In this document: piece by piece, positions 1 to 5,229 of the stretch
How the letters are laid out: each line of letters opens with the position of its first letter
Numbering within the stretch: the stretch's first letter is position 1
The notes under the pieces: generated by a model
Database searches by the model: none
Told to the model about the DNA's origin: nothing
The model's input: the letters and a program-made list of their open reading frames with translations, nothing else
Translations under genes and position numbers: made by a program
Source: Fibrobacteraceae bacterium
GTDB taxonomy: Bacteria > Fibrobacterota > Fibrobacteria > Fibrobacterales > Fibrobacteraceae
Length of the DNA: 5,229 nt
Assembly (NCBI GenBank): GCA_021443045.1
Contig: JABUUT010000084.1
Coordinates: forward strand, 3,096 to 8,324
Direction: 5' to 3'

Positions 1-783
1 ACATGTGGTTTCTCCAGCAAACACAGTCAGTTTTACCCCTCCACTCTTAGAGGCACCATCAAATTGAATTGCATTCATCAACACTTCCCGAATTTTTCCG
101 CCAACTTCTTCATCTATGGAAGTAGAATCTTCTTCTATTACCAAAGAAAAATCAGCCTTAAAAGCCATGTACTTTTCTAGGGCCTTATCACGCACCTGTT
201 TATTGGAGGCTCTTTCGGCCATGTACTTGTGCTTGTTGATGTCCAAGGAAATTATCATGTCGCTGTAGCTATTCATATCGCGGTACAGACGGTCTAAATT
301 TGTAAAGGCATCGGCCTTATGGAGGGGATGGTCCTCTTTAGAAAAAAGTTCACCGGCCACCAAAAAAGAATCCATGGCGGTGTTGTACAATTCAACAAAG
401 GGCTTAGCAGCATCGCTGCGTTCCATACAGGCAACCACAGCAATGCTTCCCTGACTGGATTTTCCAGAGTAAACCACATTTACCTTTTCGGCGTTCAAGA
501 TAGATGCCTTGGTGGCATTCTCCATAATGTAGCTAGATTCCAGATGTTCCTCACCATCACTTGTGGTGGACTTCTTCACAGATTTTGAAGAAAATTCCAC
601 AGAAGACTTGATTTGATTTGCAATCTGGCTGTAGGCTTCATTCCTGGCATCTTCAGTAGAAGCGCCATGACCTTCACCACGAAGAGCTGTATCTGAACAG
701 GCCACCGTCTTGACATCCGAGCTTATGCCGGGGCCAAGACAGGCGGTAAACAAAAGAGCAACAAGAGCAATCAGTAGAGGCAT
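1..783 (-). CDS. LPP20-like lipoprotein, 3' end cut by window edge
   Basis: This frame is open for 261 codons from ATG at 783 to base 1, with no stop, so the C-terminus is missing. The N-terminus is a short hydrophobic signal with no early Lys or Arg (MPLLIALVALLFTAC), and FTAC suggests lipidation at Cys15; Phe at -3 is tolerated but not ideal. Residues about 25-130 resemble the LPP20/FlgT-N fold: a Gly-rich GEGHGAS strand (36-42), the helix DARNEAYSQIANQI (45-58), a later strand SIAVVACM (113-120), then SDAAKPFV. Residues 131-210 look helical and charged. An in-frame TAA lies three codons upstream, which fixes the ATG; the Shine-Dalgarno site is weak (GTAAG at best). The gene lies 13 bp after the neighbouring lipoprotein stop and is probably cotranscribed and translationally dependent on it. 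Family assignment is by motif recall. The cellular role is unknown, beyond likely membrane anchoring facing the periplasm. Confidence 0.85.
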   Translation of the reverse strand, partial: MPLLIALVALLFTACLGPGISSDVKTVACSDTALRGEGHGASTEDARNEAYSQIANQIKSSVEFSSKSVKKSTTSDGEEHLESSYIMENATKASILNAEKVNVVYSGKSSQGSIAVVACMERSDAAKPFVELYNTAMDSFLVAGELFSKEDHPLHKADAFTNLDRLYRDMNSYSDMIISLDINKHKYMAERASNKQVRDKALEKYMAFKADFSLVIEEDSTSIDEEVGGKIREVLMNAIQFDGASKSGGVKLTVFAGETTC

Positions 784-796
784 AGCAACTTACAGA

Positions 797-1372
797 CTAC
801 TTGGAATATTTTTCCTTGTAGGCGGCAGCAGCCTTGTCCATGCGAGCCTGCATGTCGGCACTCTGGGCACGGAGCATGTATTCTTCGTCTTCACCAGTAG
901 CAGCCATCAAGGCCTTCTTAACGATTTCTGGATTCAAAGTGACAAGCACATAAATCTTGAATTTGCCCTCAGATTCGTTAAACTGGGTAATGGTCTTGTA
1001 CACGGTGGCACCCACCAATTCCTGGTCGGTATATTCGTTGGCTTTTTCTTCCCAAATTTTTTGGGCTTCACCACTAACATTCTTGGTGTACTGTTCCTTA
1101 TAACGGGTAACCTGTGTTTTGAGAGCCACAGAAAGGGCAGCACGACCTTCGTCGGCAGCCTGGGTGCGTGCCACCATTTCGTCATTGGAAACGGCCAAGC
1201 CAATGCCGCAAGGAATGTCGTTCAATTCCATATCGCGCTTAATTTCTTCCAATTCAGAGGCAGGAGTTGTAACCGTGGCAAAACCACCCTGAGCCGCCTT
1301 CTGCTCCGAGCTGGCACAACCAGTGAAAGCAACCAAACCAGCAGCAACAAGAACCAATGCAAGTTTTTTCAT
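797..1372 (-). CDS. LPP20-like lipoprotein, 191 aa
   Basis: This is a complete gene with a classic lipoprotein signal: MKK, a hydrophobic core, then AFTGC with lipidation expected at Cys19. A Ser/Gln/Ala-rich linker follows to about residue 48. The globular part (about 50-155) has the LPP20-like order: a GIGLAVS strand (56-62), a long helix around ARTQAADEGRAALSVALKTQ (68-87), then strands near 118-129 and 137-145, and PEIVKKAL. Residues 156-191 form a charged, Ala-rich helix that could be coiled coil. The start is supported by AAAGGAG five bases upstream. The gene follows the bamA-skp terminator and is first in a two-gene unit with a second lipoprotein of the same general fold 13 bp downstream. 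The pair looks like an old duplication, but identity is low. Function is unknown. Helicobacter Lpp20 and flagellar FlgT-N share this fold, but no flagellar gene is visible here. Confidence 0.9.
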   Translation of the reverse strand: MKKLALVLVAAGLVAFTGCASSEQKAAQGGFATVTTPASELEEIKRDMELNDIPCGIGLAVSNDEMVARTQAADEGRAALSVALKTQVTRYKEQYTKNVSGEAQKIWEEKANEYTDQELVGATVYKTITQFNESEGKFKIYVLVTLNPEIVKKALMAATGEDEEYMLRAQSADMQARMDKAAAAYKEKYSK

Positions 1373-1377
1373 ATAGA

Positions 1378-1384
1378 CTCCTTT
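1378..1384 (-). promoter_or_regulatory. Ribosome binding site of the 191-aa lipoprotein gene
   Basis: The minus strand reads AAAGGAG, five bases before the ATG at 1372. This is a strong match to the anti-Shine-Dalgarno sequence and decides the start. Confidence 0.85.
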
Positions 1385-1430
1385 GAGGATTAAAATTTGT
1401 ATTAAAAAACTAACAAAAAAAAAGAATAAA

Positions 1431-1458
1431 ATAACAGAATTAAAGAAAAACCTGTAAA
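1431..1458 (-). promoter_or_regulatory. Candidate promoter of the lipoprotein unit
   Basis: On the minus strand TTTACA (1458-1453) and TGTTAT (1436-1431) are spaced by 16 bases. They match 5/6 and 4/6 of the sigma70 -35 and -10 boxes. Transcription would start near 1424 and leave a leader of about 50 bases containing the ribosome binding site. The -35 box overlaps the T-tract of the upstream terminator. The surrounding 1385-1455 stretch is extremely AT-rich, so chance matches are easy. A second candidate, TTGTTA (1416-1411) with TTTAAT (1394-1389), would start transcription almost on the ribosome binding site and is less likely. Confidence 0.3.
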
Positions 1459-1481
1459 AAAAGCCCTGATAAAACCAGGGC
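1456..1481 (-). terminator. Intrinsic terminator after skp
   Basis: Read on the minus strand, GCCCTG (1481-1476) and CAGGGC (1468-1463) form a perfect 6-bp GC-rich stem with the loop GTTTTAT. Seven T residues (1462-1456) follow directly. It lies about 30 bases after the skp stop codon, so it ends the bamA-skp transcript and separates it from the lipoprotein genes. Confidence 0.88.
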
Positions 1482-1511
1482 CTTGACGAAAATCACAAAA
1501 CAGAGAGTGTG

Positions 1512-2036
1512 CTATCGACCATTCAAATAATCGAGCACCTTTTGTGTCAAATCATTTTCTTGTTTCCAAAAAAGAACCGCTCCCGTGGCACGGTCTACAA
1601 CCATGTCGTATCCTTCCTGAAGGGCTATTTCGTTAACAGCCTTGCGAATCAACTGGATAATGGGAGCACTGACCTTTTCATTTTCAGAAATCAGCTCTCC
1701 AGATCGGCCATACACACGGTCAATAAAGCTTTTTAGTTCTGTATCCTTTTTGGCGTAATCCGCCTCAAGTTCCCTCTTTTTTTCATCGGAGAGCATTAGA
1801 ACCTGCTTATCCAATTTTTCCTTAATGGCGGCCAATTCTTTTTGGAGCAAGTTTGCCTGCTGTTCCCACTTGGCTACCTGACGGTCATATTCTTCCTGGG
1901 CCTTCTTAGTACCCTTGTAACCATCAAAGATAAGCTTTGAATCCACATGGGCTATTCGCAGTCCATCTTCAGCAAAGCTGATAGATGCCAGGGCACAAAG
2001 AGTGCAAATCCATACCATTATCAAGCGACGAAGCAT
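1512..2036 (-). CDS. skp: Periplasmic chaperone Skp/OmpH family
   Basis: The 174-aa product has the usual length and layout of OmpH/Skp. A signal peptide (MLRRL, then a hydrophobic core) is probably cut after SFA at residue 22. A first strand carries RIAHVDSKLIF (27-37). Two long charged helices (about 44-115, rich in Lys, Glu and Gln) form the tentacle arms. The C-terminal part has a helix (120-140) and the closing strands GYDMVVDRATGAVLFW (142-157), then a final helix LTQKVLDYLN. Skp forms trimers that hold unfolded outer-membrane proteins in the periplasm before delivery to BamA. The gene directly follows bamA with a 12-bp gap and a terminator closes the unit, which is the conserved bamA-skp arrangement. 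Two Cys lie inside the signal peptide (11 and 14), but neither has a lipobox, so this is not a lipoprotein. The assignment is secure at family level. Confidence 0.96.
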   Translation of the reverse strand: MLRRLIMVWICTLCALASISFAEDGLRIAHVDSKLIFDGYKGTKKAQEEYDRQVAKWEQQANLLQKELAAIKEKLDKQVLMLSDEKKRELEADYAKKDTELKSFIDRVYGRSGELISENEKVSAPIIQLIRKAVNEIALQEGYDMVVDRATGAVLFWKQENDLTQKVLDYLNGR

Positions 2037-2043
2037 AAGAAGT

Positions 2044-2049
2044 CCTCCC
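2044..2049 (-). promoter_or_regulatory. skp ribosome binding site overlapping the bamA stop codon
   Basis: The minus strand reads TAGGGAGGA: the last base of the bamA TAG stop is the first G of the GGGAGG Shine-Dalgarno site, seven bases before the skp ATG at 2036. Ribosomes finishing bamA stop on top of the site, which suggests translational coupling. Confidence 0.88.
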
Positions 2050-4817
2050 TAAAAGCCTTGACCAATAACAAAGTTGAATTCCATGGGGCCCACTTCGGTA
2101 CGTTGCAAGCCACTGTATGTTTCACCCACATCCAAAGGCCAGGCAAAGTCAAAGCCAATAATACCCAGCATAGGCACAATAACACGAAAACCAAAGCCCA
2201 CATCTTTCTTAAGGGATGTTGGATCCCATTCGTTCAAAGGATTGCGGCTGGGTTTTGCCACCTTGGTATTGGGGTCATAACGGTCGCCAAAAACGTTACC
2301 AGCGTCAAAGAAGAAAGGCAACAGGTAGAAGGTTTGGGGAACAATTCCCAACTGGAGTTCAGCACCCATATACTGGTAGCTACGACCCAGGCGACGGTAC
2401 CCAATGGAGCCGGAACTGTAACCGCGCATCATGCCTTCGTAACCTAGCACGCCACCCATGGAGTAGAGGGTGCGGTATTGAAGCTGGTCACCCCAAATAA
2501 CACCATATTCGTTGGTAAGGGCTATAGCCAAACGGTCTCGGAACAAGGGGAACCAGTATTTTACCGTCAGTTCTGTTTTTACAAAACTAAAGTCGCTGAA
2601 CAAAACGTCATCGGCGAACTGCACATCAAGAACATATCGGGAACCTTCTGTTGGAAACTGAGGCAAGTTCTTGTCGTCCCGGAGCAGGCGGAAATTCAAG
2701 GCCGATTCCACACCAGTGTAAACAACATAACTGTCATCAATGTTGTCTCCCTGGTCGTTCATAAGCCATCCATAACCGATTTGACCATAGAAGTAGTCAT
2801 CGGGCCACTTGAGACGCTTACCCACATAAACACTGCCGCCGTAGCGGGTAATGTCGGGGTCGTTGTACTTGTCCATGTTCCACCAAGAGTAGCTTAGGCT
2901 TGCACCCAGAGTGATTGGTTTGTCCATAAACCAAGGTTCCTGGAAAGACACGGAAGCACTCTTTTTATCAACGCCATATTCCAAACTGAGGGATGCGGCC
3001 TGACCATCACCCATGCAGCAGTTGGGAATAGAAACACTTGCGGTTCCCACAAGACCATCACTTTCGCTGTATGAAACACCTAAACTAAACTGGCCTGTTC
3101 CAGCTTCCTTTTCTTGTACATTAAAGTCAAGGTCCACTTCTTGTTCGCCCACCACCTTAATATCTGGCATAACCATATCAAAGTAGTTCAGCTGCATAAT
3201 ATCACGGAAGCTTCGTTCCAATGCAGACTGGCGGTAAGTATCGCCAGGATACAGACGAACTTCGCGACGAATCACCTTTTCGTTGGTTTTGGTGTTGCCG
3301 TGAATGAACACCTTGTGGATCTGGGCAGGCAGGCCTTCGGTCATTCGGTAGCTAAGATTTACAATGGAATCGTTTTCAAAGGTTCTTTCTTCATCGGCTT
3401 GGGCAAACAGGTAGCCATCTTCGCGGTAAGAGTCAATGAGAGCCTTCTTGGAAGCTTCGTAAACATACTGGTCAAACACGTCGCCACTGTCTAGCCGGAA
3501 TGCAAAAGAAAGCATTTGGTCGTTAAGAACCTCATTGCCAGCAAAATGGAGGTTGCCCATGTAATAGCGGCGGCCCTCATTCATGTCGATGTGAACCACA
3601 ATGGCAGAGGATGTCTTAATAGAATCATACTTGTTCAAGGCTGGGTACAAGTCTTCCATCATGTAGCGGACCAGCAATTTTTCTTCGTAGGAACTGCGTT
3701 TTTTCTTTTGGAGAAGGGAATCAATTTTAGAATTGTTCCAAGAGAGCCCTTCCGTCTTTTTTAACCATTCCTTACGGGAAGATTCGTAGCGAATAATATC
3801 GTTCAACGATTTAAGAGCCTCTTCCTCATCTTTTACCTTGACTGCTGGTCTAGACACATAAGGAGCGGAAGAGCGGCGGCTTTGACGGTAAAAATGGGAA
3901 GCTTCCATAGTCGCCTTGCCAGAAAGCTGGTAAAGTGGGGACTTCTCATCATCCAAAGAAGCATTTAGCTGGTCGTAAAGGTTTGAAAGTTTTCCTCCGA
4001 GAGGAACCATTCGGCCCAAATAGAACAGGCAGGTGGAGTCGGGCAGGTATTCGGCCCTAAAGTCCTTTAATTCGGCATCCAAAAAACCATGGTGGCGAAT
4101 GGCATTCAACGCCGTATCCCGGTCGGCTTCAAAAACATTTTCCTTAAATTCTCCACCACCCCACCACTGGTCGCGCTTGGTAAGCATGTGGTCGGTAATG
4201 TCTTCTTCCGGCACATTGTTGTTGCCCTTTATGTCGAACTGGCGAACTTTTACCTTGCCCCCTTCACGCACAATAAAGGTAACCTCGTTCAGGTGTTCAT
4301 CCTTAGGCGTTTCGCGGTAGCCCACTTCGGCCAGAAGGTAGCCTTCGGAATGGTAGTAGTCCAACAAAGCCTGACGGTCACGTTCCAGCTGGCTCTTGCT
4401 GTAAACCTGGCCGGGAACCATGCGCAACTTCATGCGCAGGTCTTCCTCGGCAATATCGTCGCAACCATCAATAATGGCCGTATCCAAGGCCGGAAGTTCC
4501 TTAATGCGGAAAATCAAGTCTACCTCGGAACCATCGCCTACATAATCCATCCAAACAGAAACATCGTCAAATAATCCGGATTCATAGAGGGATACAACCG
4601 CTTTTTGCACCTTGTCGGAAAGAGCGGAGGGGGCATAACTTTGCCCGTCCCGAATGCCAATTCGACTGCGAACGGAACGTTCATCCATATTCAGGTTGCC
4701 TTCAACCCGAATTTTATGGATTTTATTTTCAACCATAAAATTATCAGACACATCCAACATTTGAGCCTGAGCAAGGCCCACCAATGCCAGAACAGCAAAA
4801 ATCAAACGAAAACGCAG
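2049..4817 (-). CDS. bamA: Outer-membrane protein assembly factor BamA
   Basis: BamA (Omp85) inserts beta-barrel proteins into the outer membrane. Counting from the CTG at 4817 (922 aa): signal peptide 1-18 (RFRLIF n-region, cut after AQA); POTRA1 about 33-109; POTRA2 110-187; POTRA3 188 to about 418, split by an insertion near 265-401; POTRA4 418-498; POTRA5 499-574; 16-strand barrel 575-922. Barrel hallmarks are QEPWF (626-630), a loop-6 RGY motif in MMRGYSSGSIG (equivalent to VRGF, about 796-806), and a C-terminal strand ending EFNFVIGQGF with a terminal Phe, the usual beta-signal. The protein is longer than the roughly 800 residues typical of the family, mostly because of the POTRA3 insertion. 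The frame is open upstream to a TTG at 4868 and a TAA at 4872-4874. No ATG precedes the signal peptide. I chose CTG because it gives a normal signal peptide and sits six bases after AGGTAGG; ATT at 4820, GTG at 4847 and TTG at 4868 or 4805 are alternatives. skp follows 12 bp later. Confidence 0.95.
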   Translation of the reverse strand: MRFRLIFAVLALVGLAQAQMLDVSDNFMVENKIHKIRVEGNLNMDERSVRSRIGIRDGQSYAPSALSDKVQKAVVSLYESGLFDDVSVWMDYVGDGSEVDLIFRIKELPALDTAIIDGCDDIAEEDLRMKLRMVPGQVYSKSQLERDRQALLDYYHSEGYLLAEVGYRETPKDEHLNEVTFIVREGGKVKVRQFDIKGNNNVPEEDITDHMLTKRDQWWGGGEFKENVFEADRDTALNAIRHHGFLDAELKDFRAEYLPDSTCLFYLGRMVPLGGKLSNLYDQLNASLDDEKSPLYQLSGKATMEASHFYRQSRRSSAPYVSRPAVKVKDEEEALKSLNDIIRYESSRKEWLKKTEGLSWNNSKIDSLLQKKKRSSYEEKLLVRYMMEDLYPALNKYDSIKTSSAIVVHIDMNEGRRYYMGNLHFAGNEVLNDQMLSFAFRLDSGDVFDQYVYEASKKALIDSYREDGYLFAQADEERTFENDSIVNLSYRMTEGLPAQIHKVFIHGNTKTNEKVIRREVRLYPGDTYRQSALERSFRDIMQLNYFDMVMPDIKVVGEQEVDLDFNVQEKEAGTGQFSLGVSYSESDGLVGTASVSIPNCCMGDGQAASLSLEYGVDKKSASVSFQEPWFMDKPITLGASLSYSWWNMDKYNDPDITRYGGSVYVGKRLKWPDDYFYGQIGYGWLMNDQGDNIDDSYVVYTGVESALNFRLLRDDKNLPQFPTEGSRYVLDVQFADDVLFSDFSFVKTELTVKYWFPLFRDRLAIALTNEYGVIWGDQLQYRTLYSMGGVLGYEGMMRGYSSGSIGYRRLGRSYQYMGAELQLGIVPQTFYLLPFFFDAGNVFGDRYDPNTKVAKPSRNPLNEWDPTSLKKDVGFGFRVIVPMLGIIGFDFAWPLDVGETYSGLQRTEVGPMEFNFVIGQGF

Positions 4818-4823
4818 AATAAA

Positions 4824-4830
4824 CCTACCT
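4824..4830 (-). promoter_or_regulatory. Putative bamA ribosome binding site
   Basis: The minus strand reads AGGTAGG, followed by TTTATT and then CTG. It is the only Shine-Dalgarno-like sequence near the N-terminus. Neither TTG 4868 nor GTG 4847 has one, and TTG 4805 is 18 bases away. The match is imperfect, but its position, just before codons that yield a clean signal peptide, supports a start at CTG 4817 (six-base gap) or ATT 4820 (three-base gap). Confidence 0.55.
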
Positions 4831-4993
4831 ATAATGCAGAAAATCACAATTTTGCAACAAAGATACAAAAGTTAGAGCAACGAGCCCACTTTAAACATCC
4901 ATAAAATTTGTTTTTTAGCCCTTTTTTTGGACCACCTGCAAAATCATGTGTCATGTAATACTTGGTTTTCATTTGTAGGTTATTTGAGCAATC

Positions 4994-5012
4994 AGCAGTC
5001 TGCTATTAGCAG
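4994..5012. repeat. Overlapping inverted repeats (AGCAG/CTGCT/TAGCAG)
   Basis: Three alternating half-sites lie back to back: AGCAG (4994-4998), CTGCT (5000-5004) and TAGCAG (5007-5012). The first two make an 11-base palindrome around T4999. The last two make a 13-base palindrome CTGCTA-T-TAGCAG (5000-5012). The central arm is shared, so only one pairing can form at a time. Their spacing is too tight for a normal hairpin loop, so a protein-binding site or decayed repeat is as likely as an RNA structure. Confidence 0.5.
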
Positions 5013-5013
5013 G

Positions 5014-5040
5014 CCATCCTGAAGGGAGTAGCCCTGTGAT
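5014..5040. repeat. REP-like palindromic element, degenerate copy
   Basis: CCATCCTGA is followed by a hairpin, AGGG (5023-5026), loop AGTAG, CCCT (5032-5035), then GTGAT. An outer pairing ATC (5016-5018) with GAT (5038-5040) remains. The left half matches the better copy at 5067-5100, while the right flank has drifted. It probably belongs to the same interspersed family. Confidence 0.55.
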
Positions 5041-5066
5041 ATCAATTATTAATGTTTAATGCGCAG

Positions 5067-5100
5067 TCATCCTGAACGGCATACGCCGTGAAGGATCCAG
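5067..5100. repeat. REP-like palindromic element (TCATCCTGA...GGATCCAG)
   Basis: The element is a 28-base two-tier dyad. The outer stem is ATCCT (5069-5073) with AGGAT (5092-5096), followed by facing GA/GA dinucleotides, then an inner stem ACGGC (5076-5080) with GCCGT (5085-5089) and the loop ATAC. The flanks read TC and CCAG. Similar 'TCATCCTGA...GAAGGATCCAG' units are, from memory, common intergenic repeats in Fibrobacter and some other bacteria. No transposase is nearby. Confidence 0.65.
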
Positions 5101-5119
5101 GGAATGTCCATACAAATAC

Positions 5120-5154
5120 CAACCACTGACAACCGACAACTGATAACCAACCAC
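5120..5154. repeat. Degenerate 7-bp tandem repeat
   Basis: Five units follow in exact 7-base register: CAACCAC, TGACAAC, CGACAAC, TGATAAC, CAACCAC. The first and last units are identical, and the three in the middle differ by one or two bases. A sixth, weaker unit (GAACTAT) may follow. The run sits just beyond the palindromic repeats, in non-coding DNA. Confidence 0.6.
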
Positions 5155-5182
5155 GAACTATCGTGCACCGCTTTTATCCACT

Positions 5183-5199
5183 GTGTCGCACCACGGCAC
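5183..5199. repeat. Small inverted repeat
   Basis: GTGTCG (5183-5188) pairs with CGGCAC (5194-5199) across the loop CACCA, with one T-G wobble in the plus-strand transcript. No T-tract follows on either strand, so it is not an intrinsic terminator. It may be chance or part of the repeat cluster. Confidence 0.35.
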
Positions 5200-5229
5200 T
5201 GCCCCGCTCAACAAGAAACTATCCAGTTT

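Larger units (their letters stand above)
4869..5229. other. Non-coding region upstream of bamA
   Basis: No convincing gene is seen in these 361 bases. The part near bamA (4869-4980) is AT-rich with A/T runs and should hold the bamA promoter, but I found no -35/-10 pair good enough to call. It also has a small direct repeat, TCATGTG/TCATGTA (4944-4957). The distal part (4994-5199) is packed with the short dyads and repeats listed separately. Two short open stretches reach the right edge, one on each strand (ATG at 5104 on plus; a 23-codon tail ending at TAG 5158-5160 on minus). Neither can be judged as coding from this window. Confidence 0.7.

Noticed and set aside
710..1393. Plus-strand open frame of 227 codons opposite the lipoprotein genes
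   Set aside because: It is the mirror of two genes that have signal peptides, a lipobox and family motifs on the minus strand. It has no ribosome binding site or domain of its own.
1947..2500. Overlapping plus-strand open frames opposite the bamA 3' end
   Set aside because: They lie antisense to the conserved barrel strands of BamA, and their translations are low-complexity His/Thr/Asn-rich sequences with no family pattern.
4827..4856. Possible promoter TTGCAA with TATAGG (18-base gap) just before the bamA start
   Set aside because: Each box matches only 4 of 6 consensus bases. Transcription would begin almost on the start codon and give a leaderless message, at odds with the AGGTAGG site.
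4818..4868. N-terminal extension of BamA from TTG 4868
   Set aside because: No Shine-Dalgarno site precedes it, and the added residues (YLCCKIVIFCIIGRF) would put a second hydrophobic stretch ahead of a complete signal peptide.
5104..5229. Plus-strand open frame from ATG 5104 through the window edge (42 codons)
   Set aside because: It translates through the heptamer repeat, begins inside the repeat cluster and shows no recognisable protein pattern. It could be an artefact of repeat composition; sequence beyond the edge would decide.
5158..5229. Minus-strand open tail of 23 codons ending at TAG 5158-5160, possibly the C-terminus of an upstream gene
   Set aside because: It is too short to judge and overlaps a small dyad. 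It is the only minus frame open at the edge, so it remains possible but unsupported.

Overview
The window comes from a Gram-negative bacterium. It carries BamA, the core of the outer-membrane beta-barrel insertion machine, the periplasmic chaperone Skp/OmpH, and two predicted lipoproteins. Purine-rich Shine-Dalgarno sites, the LPP20-type lipoproteins and the intergenic repeats (a 'CATCCTGA...GGATCCAG' palindrome and a degenerate CAACCAC/TGACAAC heptamer run) remind me most of Fibrobacter (Fibrobacterota). That placement is inference, not proof.

All four genes lie on the minus strand, so the window is read from right to left. Positions 4818-5229 hold no supported gene. They contain two related palindromic repeats, a cluster of overlapping dyads and a short heptamer repeat. 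Next comes bamA (about 2049-4817), then skp (1512-2036) 12 bp further on, with the skp ribosome binding site running into the bamA stop codon. A clear intrinsic terminator at 1456-1481 ends this bamA-skp unit. The usual followers lpxD-fabZ-lpxA are absent. An AT-rich gap of about 70 bp should hold the promoter of a second unit: an LPP20-like lipoprotein (797-1372), then 13 bp later a second LPP20-like lipoprotein (1-783) that runs off the left edge.

The first unit makes a coherent pathway. Skp carries unfolded outer-membrane proteins across the periplasm, and BamA folds them into the membrane. The two lipoproteins would sit on the periplasmic side of a membrane. Their function is unknown, and nothing here proves they belong to the BAM complex.

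The most notable points are these. The bamA reading frame has no ordinary start codon in the right place: the signal peptide and Shine-Dalgarno site point to CTG (or ATT). POTRA domain 3 of BamA is split by an insertion of roughly 135 residues. The two intergenic palindromes keep the same frame but have different, mutually complementary stem arms. I see no mobile element, CRISPR array, RNA gene or defence system.
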